A DNA stretch of 64,000 nucleotides from Gluconobacter sphaericus NBRC 12467 (lineage in GTDB: Bacteria; Pseudomonadota; Alphaproteobacteria; Acetobacterales; Acetobacteraceae). The stretch's first letter is position 1, and each line of letters opens with the position of its first letter. The translations under genes and the position numbers were made by a program. The notes beneath the pieces were generated by a model. That model was not told the DNA's origin. It worked only from the letters and a program-made list of their open reading frames with translations, and searched no databases. Of the stretch, positions 34,365-43,777 are shown piece after piece. The stretch is taken from NCBI RefSeq assembly GCF_006539125.1, contig NZ_BJMK01000002.1, positions 62,001 to 126,000 of the forward strand, read 5' to 3'.

Positions 34365-35384
34365 ATGGCAGCACAGTCGGGCCTTCTGGCCGAGGTCACG
34401 CGCGGCGGACGTGTGGAATCCCATCATCTGGGCCGGGCCGTCGTCGTAGATGCCGATGGCAGCGTGGTCTGGTCCTGCGGTGACGTAGATGCCGCTGTCT
34501 TCCCGCGCTCGACCGTCAAATCCCTGTTGGCCATCGAACTGGTGGAAAGTGGCGCGGCCGACCGTCTTGGACTGAGCAGTGACGCGCTGGCTTTGGCCTG
34601 CGCCTCGCATGGCGGCGAAAAGGCCCATGCCGAAATGGCTGCTACGATGCTTGCTTCCGTGGGGCGGGATGTCGGCGCCCTGGAATGTGGAGCGCACTGG
34701 CCGACCTATGAACCCGCGGGCCGCGCTCTGGCCGCTGCCCATCAAAACGCCTGCTCGCTGCACAATAACTGTTCCGGCAAACATGCGGGTATGGTGTGCC
34801 TCTCCTGCGATCAGGGCGTCGACCCAACCGGCTATATCCAGCCCTCTCACGAGATCCAGCGTCGCGTGACGGATGTGCTGGCCGCCATGATGGATACGCC
34901 GCATGACGACAGCAATCGTGGTATGGATGGCTGTTCCATGCCGACTTATGCGGTGCCTCTGAAAGTTCTCGCGAAAGGTTTTGCAAAATTCGGTGCGGGA
35001 ACCGGACTGTCCAAAGGGCGTTTCCGTGCGGCCACACGTCTTCGTGAGGCTGTGGCGGCCAATCCGTTCATGGTCGCCGGGACAGGGCGCTATGATACGA
35101 AAATCATGGACCGGTTCGGCACACGGGCCTTTGTAAAGATGGGTGCAGAAGGCGTGATGATCGCCTCCCTGCCGGAGTTGGGCCTTGGTCTGGCCATCAA
35201 GACCGATGATGGCGCTAACCGTGCTGCAGAAGTCGCAATGTCCGCCTTGCTGCGTCGTTTCGGTGGTGAGACGCTGTGTCGGGATGCCGCAGACTGCGAC
35301 GTTCTGGATGCAACAGTCACGCAGACCATGCGGAACTGGAACGGGTTCACAGTCGGCGAACTCCGCAATGCGCTCCCGCTGTAA
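34365..35384 (+). CDS. L-asparaginase II family protein (PF06089 type)
   Basis: The 339-residue protein matches the bacterial L-asparaginase II family (unlike E. coli AnsB): VTRGGRVESHHLGRAVVVDADG at the start, VFPRSTVKSLLAIELV (serine-threonine-lysine set), and HNNCSGKHAGMVCL in the middle. The family hydrolyses asparagine to aspartate and ammonia, although few members have been tested. It lacks a signal peptide, so it should be cytoplasmic. The ATG at 34365 is preferred to an upstream in-frame ATG at 34308. Confidence 0.82.
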   Translation: MAAQSGLLAEVTRGGRVESHHLGRAVVVDADGSVVWSCGDVDAAVFPRSTVKSLLAIELVESGAADRLGLSSDALALACASHGGEKAHAEMAATMLASVGRDVGALECGAHWPTYEPAGRALAAAHQNACSLHNNCSGKHAGMVCLSCDQGVDPTGYIQPSHEIQRRVTDVLAAMMDTPHDDSNRGMDGCSMPTYAVPLKVLAKGFAKFGAGTGLSKGRFRAATRLREAVAANPFMVAGTGRYDTKIMDRFGTRAFVKMGAEGVMIASLPELGLGLAIKTDDGANRAAEVAMSALLRRFGGETLCRDAADCDVLDATVTQTMRNWNGFTVGELRNALPL

Positions 35385-35471
35385 ACGGTTTTGTGTTATA
35401 GGTTACGGATATGACATCCTCATGAAAGATTGGTGTCATTTTATGACTGAGTAAGAGGAACGCACTGGCCT

Positions 35472-36899
35472 ATGAATGATCAGCCCGGAATGACAGGGAC
35501 CATTTCGCCGCAGGATGACAGCAGCACATCCATTTTTGACGCAACGCGCTTCAAAATTATCGCCATTGGCGTGATCGCGGCGTTGGCGGGTCTCATGTCC
35601 GGGCTTGATATCGGGGTAGTGGCAGGTGCACTGGACCTGTTTGGAAAGGAATACCACGCTTCCATTATTGCTCTGGAATGGGTCGTCAGCTCCATGATGG
35701 CGGGTGCGGCGGTGGGTGCGCTCAGTGCAGGCTGGATGTCCAAGGCACTCGGGCGGAAACATTCGCTGATTGTCGGCGGTGCGATCTTCGTGCTCGGGAC
35801 GATCGGCTGTGCCATGAGCTGGTCTGTTGCGTCCATGATCTCCTTCCGGGTGGTCATGGGGATCGCGGTCGGGATTTCCGCCTTCACAGCCCCGCTCTAC
35901 CTGTCTGAAATTGCCAGCGAAGATGCGCGCGGGGCGATGGTCTCGACCTATCAGCTCATGGTGACGGTCGGCATTTTCATCGCCTTCCTGTCCGACACGT
36001 ATTTTTCCTATAGCGGTAACTGGCGCTGGATGTTTGGCGTGGCGGGCATTCCGGCCATTCTGTTCCTGATCGGCGTGCTGTTCCTGCCCTATAGCCCGCG
36101 CTGGCTGATGGCGCAGGGACGTCACAAGGAAGCGCGGCAGATCCTGCTCGACCTGCGCGAAGATCCGCTGGAAGCTGCCAAGGAAATCCGTGCAATCCGC
36201 GAGCAGCTCGATACGAAACAGGAAGGCTTCAAACTCTTCCGCACCAACTCCAACTTTCGGCGGTCGGTAGCGCTGGGAGTCATGTTGCAGATGATGCAGC
36301 AGCTCGCAGGCATCAATATCGTCATGTATTACGCGCCCAACATTCTCGCGGCGGCGCATTTCGATGCGCAGTCGCAGATGTGGTGTACGGCCATCATTGG
36401 TCTGGTGAACATGCTTGCGACCTTCGTGGCCGTGGGGCTGGTTGATCGCTGGGGCCGTAAGCCGATCCTCTATGCGGGCTTCACGGTCATGGCTCTCGGC
36501 ATGGGCATGCTGGCCATGCTGCTCCAGACTGGCATGACTACGCAGTCCTCGCAGATCGCGGCAGTTTTCCTGCTGATGATCTTCTGCGCCGGCTTCGCCA
36601 TGTCGGCGGGTCCGCTGACATGGGTCCTGTGTTCCGAAATCCAGCCGCTGGTCGGACGTGATTTCGGGATTGCCATTTCGACCTTTACCAACTGGATGAC
36701 AAATCTTCTGGTGGGTGTCAGCTTCCTGACGCTCATGCAGACGCTGGGAACGGCGGGCACGTTCTGGCTCTTCGCCGTTCTGAACGCGCTGTTCCTGCTG
36801 CTGACGATCCTGTTCGTCCCCGAGACCCGGGGCATGTCTCTTGCAGTCATCGAAAAACGGCTCATGCAGGGCGTAAAACTCCGCAAACTGGGCCGTTAG
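35472..36899 (+). CDS. MFS sugar porter (galactose/glucose:H+ symporter type)
   Basis: The 475-residue protein has 12 predicted helices and the sugar-porter motifs: SGLDIGVVAGAL at helix 1, GRKHSL after helix 2, RGAMVSTYQLMVTVGI, SPRWLMAQGRHKEA before the central loop, QQLAGINIVMYYAPNI in helix 7, and PETRG near the end. It most resembles GalP/AraE-type proton symporters. The exact sugar cannot be told. It has its own terminator downstream. In an organism without PTS permeases, such porters would be the main uptake route. Confidence 0.87.
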   Translation: MNDQPGMTGTISPQDDSSTSIFDATRFKIIAIGVIAALAGLMSGLDIGVVAGALDLFGKEYHASIIALEWVVSSMMAGAAVGALSAGWMSKALGRKHSLIVGGAIFVLGTIGCAMSWSVASMISFRVVMGIAVGISAFTAPLYLSEIASEDARGAMVSTYQLMVTVGIFIAFLSDTYFSYSGNWRWMFGVAGIPAILFLIGVLFLPYSPRWLMAQGRHKEARQILLDLREDPLEAAKEIRAIREQLDTKQEGFKLFRTNSNFRRSVALGVMLQMMQQLAGINIVMYYAPNILAAAHFDAQSQMWCTAIIGLVNMLATFVAVGLVDRWGRKPILYAGFTVMALGMGMLAMLLQTGMTTQSSQIAAVFLLMIFCAGFAMSAGPLTWVLCSEIQPLVGRDFGIAISTFTNWMTNLLVGVSFLTLMQTLGTAGTFWLFAVLNALFLLLTILFVPETRGMSLAVIEKRLMQGVKLRKLGR

Positions 36900-36931
36900 A
36901 GTTTTCCGGGTATCACCATCGAGTGACCATG

Positions 36932-36960
36932 CGCCCGGCCCCTCTGGCCGGGCGTTTTCA
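36932..36960 (+). terminator. Rho-independent terminator after the sugar porter
   Basis: A 9-bp GC-rich perfect stem (36932-36940 with 36946-36954), loop CCTCT, is followed by TTTTC. It lies 33 bases after the porter stop. Confidence 0.85.
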
Positions 36961-36980
36961 TTTAAACCTCCATTAAGGAA

Positions 36981-37409
36981 ATGCGCTTGAGCGAATTCTC
37001 CAGACCTTCCCGTGACTTCAGCCGTAGTGTGAACAAGGGCGGCGTCCTGCTTGTCTATGCGCTTTATATCGCCCGCTTCTTTACGGGGATCAGCCTTTTG
37101 GTGGGTGTGATCCTTGCCTATATTTTGTGCGGATCAAGTGTCGGAATGGAACGGACACATCTGAACTGGCTGGTGCGCCTGTTCTGGTATGATGTGGCAT
37201 TCATTATCGGTTCGGCCGCTCTGTTTCTGGCGTGCTTCATGACGCAACCGCCGGGAAGTTCAGGTCCGGGTCAGCTTCTCTTCCTGCTGCCGATTGGGAT
37301 TTTCGTGGCCTGGAACATCGTCCTGCTGGTCGCGCTCGTTGTGGGCCTGAGGGGCTTTCTGGCCGGACGTGGCCCGCTGCCGGAACGCTTCCGCGCTCTG
37401 GCCGAGTAG
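36981..37409 (+). CDS. DUF4870-like membrane protein, copy 1
   Basis: The 142-residue protein has three predicted membrane helices (about 22-46, 70-88 and 97-125) and the segments LLVYALYIARFFTGIS and HLNWLVRLFWYDV. The next gene encodes a clear relative (LLVYALYIAGFFTG and LDWQIRMFWYGV). The family is uncharacterised; a role in membrane homeostasis is possible but unsupported. It has its own terminator, so the two copies may be expressed separately. Confidence 0.75.
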   Translation: MRLSEFSRPSRDFSRSVNKGGVLLVYALYIARFFTGISLLVGVILAYILCGSSVGMERTHLNWLVRLFWYDVAFIIGSAALFLACFMTQPPGSSGPGQLLFLLPIGIFVAWNIVLLVALVVGLRGFLAGRGPLPERFRALAE

Positions 37410-37422
37410 ATTTCGTCGTCGG

Positions 37423-37447
37423 ACTGGCGTAATTCGCCAGTTTTTTG
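37423..37447 (+). terminator. Rho-independent terminator between the two membrane paralogues
   Basis: ACTGGCG (37423-37429) pairs with CGCCAGT (37435-37441) around TAATT and is followed by a T tract. It sits 13 bases after the first paralogue's stop. Confidence 0.8.
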
Positions 37448-37550
37448 GTTTTCAAACTGGCCGATTTTAACAGAACATCAGTAAAATCGGTTTTGGCACG
37501 GTTCATGCATCAGGGTTGCTATCGAGTTTTTCTCAGAGGAGCTTTCCCGC

Positions 37551-37976
37551 ATGTACGCCTCCTATACCCCGTATGAACCCGCAAACCGTTACGGCCGTGG
37601 TTACGACACTGAAGCAGGGCGCGATCTGGTCCTGCTGGTTTATGCCCTGTACATCGCAGGCTTCTTTACGGGCGTGACCGCCCTGATCGGGGTGATAATC
37701 GCGCATTCAGGCCGCCGCTCCGCGATGGGGCTGAAGCGCGCGCAGCTGGACTGGCAGATCCGGATGTTCTGGTACGGCGTTCTGACCCTGACGGTTATCG
37801 GGATGATCCATCTCATGGTCGCGGGTCTAGGTGCCATCACGGGCGGTCTTGGACTGGTGTTGATGGTGGTGCCATGGGGGCTGACGCTCGCCTGGGGCAT
37901 CCTTACGGCTTGGGCGATTGCGCGCGGCGTTCATGCCGCTCTGCTCAATCGTCCCGTTGCCTCTGCACAGTTCTGA
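37551..37976 (+). CDS. DUF4870-like membrane protein, copy 2
   Basis: The 141-residue protein parallels the upstream gene over its whole length, with three membrane helices and the shared segments around LLVYALYIAGFFTG and LKRAQLDWQIRMFWYG. The N-terminal 25 residues (tyrosine-rich, YASYTPYEPANRYGRGY) differ from copy 1. The two appear to be a tandem duplication. It is followed 19 bases later by the DUF4097 protein gene. Confidence 0.77.
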   Translation: MYASYTPYEPANRYGRGYDTEAGRDLVLLVYALYIAGFFTGVTALIGVIIAHSGRRSAMGLKRAQLDWQIRMFWYGVLTLTVIGMIHLMVAGLGAITGGLGLVLMVVPWGLTLAWGILTAWAIARGVHAALLNRPVASAQF

Positions 37977-37995
37977 AGCCGGAAAGACCCATCCC

Positions 37996-38733
37996 ATGAT
38001 CCGTTTCATGTTCTCTCTTCCCGTTTTTGTCCTCGGGACAGCACTGGTCTTTCCGGTCTGTGCGGCACCGCTGAGTCAATCCGCCATTTCGGACGATATT
38101 TCTCAGTCCACCCTGCCCGAAGGCGGAAAATTCTCCACTGTCAGCGGAAATGTCGCCGTCGGGACGTCTGACGGCGCCCTGTTCGTCCGGACCGTCAGCG
38201 GTGACATCCATGTCACGCAGTCCCACGGCCCGCTCAACGTTCATACGGTCAGCGGTGCGTTGGATGTGGAGCACGCCGCCGGAGCCGTTGAGGTTCGCAG
38301 CGCGAGTGGAAACGTCACGCTGGATCACGCGGACGGGGCCGTCTCCATCCGCACCATGAGCGGCGAGAGCACTCTCGATCATGCCGCCCGGGATATCATG
38401 ATCCGCAGTGTCAGCGGAGACATGACCCTGATGCTCGACGCTGCCTCCCAGATGCGCACGATCGATATCGGCACGATCAGCGGTGATATGACGATCCATC
38501 TGCCGCATGGCTTTGGCGGAACATTCGACATCCGCCTGAAACAGCGCCGTTCAGAGGCGACACTCCCTCTCCAGCAGTCCCTCGGTCTTACGGTGCAGGT
38601 GGGGAACTGGGAGAAAGAATCCGGCAATTCAGAAGAGGTCCGGACGATTACGGCCACCGGCAAGGTCGGCGATGGCCGCGATCACATCATCGTCCGCAGC
38701 GTGGCTGGGTCCCTGAAGCTCGTTCAGGACTGA
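37996..38733 (+). CDS. DUF4097-type exported repeat protein
   Basis: The 245-residue protein has a signal peptide (about 1-24) and repeated strands of about 20 residues with a TVSG/RSASG/TMSG/TISG rhythm. This is the pattern of DUF4097 adhesin-like proteins that fold as a right-handed beta solenoid. The function is unknown. The ATG at 37996 starts the signal peptide; the frame is open upstream. It ends with a 10-base overlap of the convergent pseudouridine synthase gene. Confidence 0.78.
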   Translation: MIRFMFSLPVFVLGTALVFPVCAAPLSQSAISDDISQSTLPEGGKFSTVSGNVAVGTSDGALFVRTVSGDIHVTQSHGPLNVHTVSGALDVEHAAGAVEVRSASGNVTLDHADGAVSIRTMSGESTLDHAARDIMIRSVSGDMTLMLDAASQMRTIDIGTISGDMTIHLPHGFGGTFDIRLKQRRSEATLPLQQSLGLTVQVGNWEKESGNSEEVRTITATGKVGDGRDHIIVRSVAGSLKLVQD

Positions 38734-39521
38734 GCACCGGTTTCATAGCCCATCGTCCGCAGGCTCGTCGCCATGAACTTCGGCGGCAGGGCCTGCGCGC
38801 TGAGCGCATCGGATGGCAGGTTCAGTTCCAGACTGCGCGCCAGAAGATGCAGCCCTGGCAGGGCTGAGCCGTCCGGAGCGGGCGCTCCATAAAGCGGATC
38901 GCCAAGGATTGGCGTTCCCAGTTCTGCGCAATGGATGCGCGCCTGATGCGTCCTCCCGGTGAGCAGTTCCAGCTCCAGCCAGCACAGACCCTCGCCACGT
39001 CCCAGAATCCGCCAGCGCGTGCGGGCTTCGTCGCCCTTCGCATCAACGGCCATCCGCCAGCCCGAGGCATTAGACTGACGTAAAAGCGGCGCGTCGATCT
39101 CGCCACTATCCTGCGGAAGATCGCCTACCACGACGGCCCAGTACAGCTTACGGACCTGCCGTTCCTGAAACGCCTTCTGCGCTTCGATCAACGCTGTCTT
39201 GCGTCGCGCGACCAGCAGGCAGCCGGACGTATCCGCGTCCAGCCGATGCGCCAGCCACGGTCCCCCGCGCGGATGCGGGAGCAGCCGTGTCTCAACGGAA
39301 TCCTGCGTGGAGGGACCGGGATGCACGGCTAGACCGGCCGGTTTGTCCAGAATCAGGAAGCGAGGGGTTTCCAGAAGGACGGGAATGTCCATGCCGTGGT
39401 GGAATGGGGTACGCGGTCCTTCCGGGGCCAGGGAAGAGGCCTGTTGAGGCAGGCGCCGTGGTTTGTGTGAATTGCGCGAGGCCTTCGCGCGCCGGATACG
39501 CTCCTTCCGGTCAGTCTTCAT
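38724..39521 (-). CDS. RluA-family pseudouridine synthase
   Basis: The 265-residue enzyme has the RluA-type catalytic motif HRLDADTSGCLLVAR with the active Asp, plus LIAL-like strands after it (GRTHQARIHCAELGTPILGDPLYG). It converts uridine to pseudouridine in rRNA or tRNA; the site cannot be assigned. It lacks the N-terminal S4 domain and has a basic N-terminal tail instead. Its start overlaps the upstream ftsK stop by 11 bases, so the two are coupled. Confidence 0.85.
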   Translation of the reverse strand: MKTDRKERIRRAKASRNSHKPRRLPQQASSLAPEGPRTPFHHGMDIPVLLETPRFLILDKPAGLAVHPGPSTQDSVETRLLPHPRGGPWLAHRLDADTSGCLLVARRKTALIEAQKAFQERQVRKLYWAVVVGDLPQDSGEIDAPLLRQSNASGWRMAVDAKGDEARTRWRILGRGEGLCWLELELLTGRTHQARIHCAELGTPILGDPLYGAPAPDGSALPGLHLLARSLELNLPSDALSAQALPPKFMATSLRTMGYETGAQS

Positions 39522-42195
39522 GCTCTTCCTTGCGGCGGATCAGGATCTCGCGTTTGCCTACATGGTTGGCGGCGCCGATGATGCCTTCCTTTTCCATCTG
39601 GTCGATCAGCTTGGCCGCACGGTTGTATCCGATCGAGAGATGACGCTGGATGAAGCTCGTGGAGGCACGGCCTTCACGCATCACGATATCTACGGCCTGA
39701 TCGAACAGGCTGCCTTCTCCGTCACCACCCGAACTGGCGCCTGCCGTCAGGCCGCCCGCGCTGTCGTCATCCTGACCGGATACCACATCATCGTTATAGA
39801 TCGGATCGCCCTTGGAGCGCAGATCCGCCACCACGGCTTCGACTTCCTCATCCGCCACGAACGGGCCGTGGACACGCGTGATGCGGCCACCGCCCTGCAT
39901 GAAGAGCATGTCACCCTGGCCCAAAAGCTGTTCGGCGCCCTGTTCCTGAAGGATCGTGCGGCTGTCGAACTTGCTGATGACCTGAAAGGAAATGCGGGTC
40001 GGGAAGTTGGCTTTGATGGTGCCGGTGATGACGTCAACGGACGGCCGCTGTGTCGCCATGATGACGTGGATGCCGGCTGCACGGGCCTTCTGGGCCAGAC
40101 GTTGTACGGCTGTCTCGATTTCCTTGCCCGCGACCATCATCAGGTCGGCCATCTCATCGATGACGACGACAATATAGGGCAGGTTTTCCGTTGCGACCTG
40201 CTGCTCGTCAAACACCGGGCGGCCCGTTTCGGGATCAAAGCCGGTCTGGACGCGCTTGGTCACCATCTCGCCCGAAGAGCGGAGCTGGTTCACGCGCTCG
40301 TTGTAGCCGTTGATGTTACGGACCTGAAGCTGCGCCATCAGGCGGTAGCGGCGGTCCATTTCCTGCACGGTCCATTTGAGCGCGCTGACGGCCTTGGTCG
40401 GTTCCGTCACGACCGGGGTCAGGAGATGCGGAATCCCGTCATAGATCGACAGTTCGAGGATCTTGGGGTCGATCATGATCAGGCGGCACTCTTCCGGGCT
40501 GAGCCGGTAGAGCAGCGACAGGATCATGGCATTCACGCCGACCGACTTACCCGAACCCGTCGTACCCGCAACGAGCAGATGCGGCATTTTTGCAAGGTCT
40601 GTATAGACCGGAACGCCGGCGATATCCTTGCCGAGCGCGATCTGAAGGCGGCCGTTTCCGTTCTGCCATTCCGGCGTGCGAAGCAGTTCAGAGAAATAGA
40701 CCGTCTCGCGCTTGGCGTTGGGCACCTCGATGCCGATGACGTTGCGTCCCGGTACGGTCGCGATACGCACGCTCAGAACTGAAAGCGAGCGCGCCACGTC
40801 GTCGGCGAGCCCGATCACGCGGGATGAGCGGATGCCCGGTGCGGGTTCGAGTTCGTACAGCGTGACGACTGGACCAGCATGGATATCGCCGATCGTGCCC
40901 TGCACGCCATAATCGGCCAGAACGCTCTCCAGCAGGCGCGCATTGGACTGCAACGTCTCCTGCGACGGCCCTGTTACGGCGTGCGGCGGCGGCGGGTTCA
41001 GCAGGGCGAGCGGGGGCAGTTCCCAGCCCGTCGTCACGGCATTGCGTGGCGCGGCGGGACGCGGGGCGACAGGCTCGGGAGGACGTTCCGGACGGCGCAT
41101 TCCGAACAGGCCGCGCTTTTGCGGCTCGGGTTCGGGCGGTGTGTCGATGCTGCTCTGGGGCAGATCCTCGTCCATTTCGTCGTCAATCTGACGCCGGACG
41201 GGCGGCAGCGGCGTGTCGCGCTGGCGGGCGATCTGGGCCAGACGCTCGGCATAGGGGTTGGAAGGCGCGTCTTCCTCTTCTGGGACGGTGATCTGGCGGG
41301 CACGAGCAGCTGCGGCTTCTGTCCGGCTGACCGGACGCGTCTCTGCGGCTGGTTGGCTGTAGGGATCGTCCTGCGTGTCCATGGGGGGCTGCATCCAGCC
41401 GGTATTCTGCGGCACAAACGGCTCGGGGCGTGAGCGCGGATCGCTTTTGCCGAAGCTGCGGCGCAGGAAAGACAGAGGCGCTGCATCCGCCGCCGGCGCC
41501 CCACCGGCTGGGCTGGGCTGGAATTCATAAAGGCGCGGATCGGGCGCGGGTCGATGGTCGGATGTCTGCGGGCCGTTCATGCGCTTGGCGAGCGAGAAGG
41601 GCTGGCGTCCTAACACCACGGCCGTCTTGCCCAGAGCGCGCCATTCGCGGGCTTCGAGACCCATGGCGAGCGGCAGAAGCAGACCCATCAGCAGCAGGAC
41701 GAGAAGAACGGCAATCGCATTTCCGGCGGCCCCCGCTTCGGCATGGGCGGCATCGAGCAGGCGGTGGGCACAGGAAACGCCCATTTCTCCGCCCAGACCG
41801 CTGGCGGTCGGCCAGTCGACCTCAAGACCGGGAATGAGAAGCTGGAGCGTGCCGATGAAGGTGGCGCTGGCGGGCAGGAGAGCGAGGGCGGCCACGATCC
41901 GCAGGATCGGCAGGCTCATGCCATGATGACGGACCATGCGCCAGGCCCAGGCCAGCAGGATGACGATCGGCATGCCGCTGCCGAGGCCGAGCCACTGGAT
42001 CAACCCATCCGAAATGGTTGCGCCTGTGCGGCCCAGAAGGTTCGTCGGCTGCGTTCCCGTCGAGGTGTTGAAGGACGGATCGTGCGGATTGAAGCTCCAC
42101 AGCGCGATTCCGACCGCCACGGCGAAGATCAGCAGGACCAGCCCGAGAAGCTCCATGCAGCGGGCGCGCAGGGCGCTTCGCAGTTTCGGTGTCAT
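39511..42195 (-). CDS. ftsK: DNA translocase FtsK
   Basis: FtsK pumps chromosomal DNA at the division septum and helps resolve dimers. The protein has about 894 residues. Four membrane helices occupy the first quarter, a proline-rich linker follows, then the motor domain with Walker A (GTTGSGKSVG, near residue 545) and Walker B (VVVIDEMADL), and a C-terminal gamma winged-helix domain (SFIQRHLSIGYNRAAKL), which reads KOPS sites. ATG 42195 is used here; an in-frame TTG at 42261 would add 22 residues. It is followed by the RluA-type gene. Confidence 0.92.
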   Translation of the reverse strand: MTPKLRSALRARCMELLGLVLLIFAVAVGIALWSFNPHDPSFNTSTGTQPTNLLGRTGATISDGLIQWLGLGSGMPIVILLAWAWRMVRHHGMSLPILRIVAALALLPASATFIGTLQLLIPGLEVDWPTASGLGGEMGVSCAHRLLDAAHAEAGAAGNAIAVLLVLLLMGLLLPLAMGLEAREWRALGKTAVVLGRQPFSLAKRMNGPQTSDHRPAPDPRLYEFQPSPAGGAPAADAAPLSFLRRSFGKSDPRSRPEPFVPQNTGWMQPPMDTQDDPYSQPAAETRPVSRTEAAAARARQITVPEEEDAPSNPYAERLAQIARQRDTPLPPVRRQIDDEMDEDLPQSSIDTPPEPEPQKRGLFGMRRPERPPEPVAPRPAAPRNAVTTGWELPPLALLNPPPPHAVTGPSQETLQSNARLLESVLADYGVQGTIGDIHAGPVVTLYELEPAPGIRSSRVIGLADDVARSLSVLSVRIATVPGRNVIGIEVPNAKRETVYFSELLRTPEWQNGNGRLQIALGKDIAGVPVYTDLAKMPHLLVAGTTGSGKSVGVNAMILSLLYRLSPEECRLIMIDPKILELSIYDGIPHLLTPVVTEPTKAVSALKWTVQEMDRRYRLMAQLQVRNINGYNERVNQLRSSGEMVTKRVQTGFDPETGRPVFDEQQVATENLPYIVVVIDEMADLMMVAGKEIETAVQRLAQKARAAGIHVIMATQRPSVDVITGTIKANFPTRISFQVISKFDSRTILQEQGAEQLLGQGDMLFMQGGGRITRVHGPFVADEEVEAVVADLRSKGDPIYNDDVVSGQDDDSAGGLTAGASSGGDGEGSLFDQAVDIVMREGRASTSFIQRHLSIGYNRAAKLIDQMEKEGIIGAANHVGKREILIRRKEEHED

Positions 42196-42349
42196 GTGCC
42201 GGTCATGCGCGTCGCGGACGATGTTGCGCACTGTACTGGTCGATCGGCTGAACGCGGCCAAGTCTCGTCACCCCGTCGGTTTTCTGGATTGCGGCTTGTA
42301 AAATTCACTCTGAACTATAGCCGACAGGGTACTGAATACAGAGGGAAAA

Positions 42350-42949
42350 TTAAGGAAAAGTGGAGAAATGCTTCCAGATCGTCACCTTTGCTGCGCCAAA
42401 ACGGCGCTCGCAGAGGATTTCAGGCGTCAATGTGGGCATAAAGTGTTCGGAAGGTGGCATGATGGGCGTAAATTCTTCCGTGGCGCCTGTTTCGGTCACG
42501 ATCAGCGCGCCCTGCGCCAGCCAGCCGTTCCGCGCCAGTGCCCGCAGGCCCGATTCGACAAGGCCCTTGCCGTAGGGCGGGTCGAGGAAAACCAGCGTGT
42601 AGGGCTCCGTGGCCTTGGGCGGATGCGTGACACTGCAGCTCAGCACACGCGAGCGGTCACGGGCTTTGCAGATGTCCAGATTGATCCGCAGGGCCGCCAG
42701 CGCACTGCGATCGCGTTCGATGAATGCAGCTTTTTCCGCCCCACGCGACAGGGCTTCGAGCCCCAGCGCGCCGGTTCCGGCGTAGCAGTCCAGCACGGAG
42801 GCCTTTTCCAGCTCCTCTTGTCCGTACCAAGGCGCATGGGCGAGCATGTCGAAAATCGCTTGTCGCGTGCGGTCCGATGTGGGGCGCGTGCTGGTTCCGG
42901 ACGGCGCGGTCAGGGCGCGGCCCTTGTTGTCTCCTCCAACAATCCTCAT
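42350..42949 (-). CDS. rsmD: 16S rRNA (guanine966-N2)-methyltransferase
   Basis: The 199-residue S-adenosylmethionine enzyme has the RsmD start (MRIVGGDNKGRAL), the SAM loop CYAGTGALGLEALSRGA (about 55-71), and the catalytic DPPY at 123-126. It methylates G966 of 16S rRNA. It starts three bases after the rluB stop, in the unit amidotransferase-rluB-rsmD. The length is normal. Confidence 0.93.
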   Translation of the reverse strand: MRIVGGDNKGRALTAPSGTSTRPTSDRTRQAIFDMLAHAPWYGQEELEKASVLDCYAGTGALGLEALSRGAEKAAFIERDRSALAALRINLDICKARDRSRVLSCSVTHPPKATEPYTLVFLDPPYGKGLVESGLRALARNGWLAQGALIVTETGATEEFTPIMPPSEHFMPTLTPEILCERRFGAAKVTIWKHFSTFP

Positions 42950-42952
42950 CGA

Positions 42953-43777
42953 TCAGCGCGTCCGGTGACGCTTCGGGGCGGGAAGATCCGGCACCTGCTC
43001 GCGCAGGGTCTTGCCGGGAACTTCCTCCAGCTCGCGCGCTTTCAGAGAGCCAAGTTGGAACGGGCCGTAGGACAAGCGGATCAGGCGGCTGACATGCAGG
43101 TTCAGACCTTCCATGACGCGCCGAATTTCACGGTTCTTGCCTTCGCGCAGACTGACCGTGAGCCAGGCGTTATCGCCCTTTTTCGAATCCAGAGCCGCTT
43201 CGATGGAGCCGTAGCGCACGCCTTCATATTCGAAACCGTCAACCAGCGAGGCCAGACGCTTTTCGTCCACCAGGCCAAAAACGCGCACACGGTAACGGCG
43301 CACCCAGGCATTCCCCGGAAGTTCAAGGCGGCGCGCCAGTTCACCGTCATTGGTCAGCAGCAGCAGACCTTCGGAATTGATATCGAGGCGCCCGACGCTG
43401 ATGACGCGCGGCAATCCTTCGGGCAGCGTGTCGAACACGGTTTTACGGCCTTCCGGGTCCTTGTGGGTCGTCATCAGGCCGTCAGGTTTGTGATAGCGCC
43501 ACAGACGCGTGCGCTCGGGGGAGTCCACGGGCTTGCCGTCCACCAGCATGATGTCGCCCGGCTGCACGAACGTCGCCGGATGCGTGACAATCTGCCCGCC
43601 CAGCTTGATGCGTCCGTCCTCGATCATGCGCTCGATATCGCGGCGGCTCGCTACGCCGGCGCGGGCCAGCGCTTTGGCGATGCGCTCGCCTCTCGGGGCA
43701 GAGCTTTCCGGTTCGGAACCGGGGATTTCGGTCTCGCGCATCTCGGGGGTGGTGTTTTCGGTGTTGTCGTCGGTCAT
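42953..43777 (-). CDS. rluB: 23S rRNA pseudouridine synthase RluB-type (RsuA family)
   Basis: The 274-residue enzyme has an acidic N-terminal tail, an S4 RNA-binding domain (about 31-75; ERIAKALARAGVASRR) and the RsuA-type catalytic motif GRLDINSEGLLLLTNDG with Asp132. It makes pseudouridine in 23S rRNA in the RluB case; RluE or RsuA is a less likely alternative. It overlaps the amidotransferase stop by four bases (ATGA), so translation is coupled. Confidence 0.88.
   Translation of the reverse strand: MTDDNTENTTPEMRETEIPGSEPESSAPRGERIAKALARAGVASRRDIERMIEDGRIKLGGQIVTHPATFVQPGDIMLVDGKPVDSPERTRLWRYHKPDGLMTTHKDPEGRKTVFDTLPEGLPRVISVGRLDINSEGLLLLTNDGELARRLELPGNAWVRRYRVRVFGLVDEKRLASLVDGFEYEGVRYGSIEAALDSKKGDNAWLTVSLREGKNREIRRVMEGLNLHVSRLIRLSYGPFQLGSLKARELEEVPGKTLREQVPDLPAPKRHRTR

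Noticed and set aside
39463-40782. 439-codon plus-strand open frame across ftsK
   Set aside because: It opposes the ftsK motor domain, and its composition mirrors the complementary codons.
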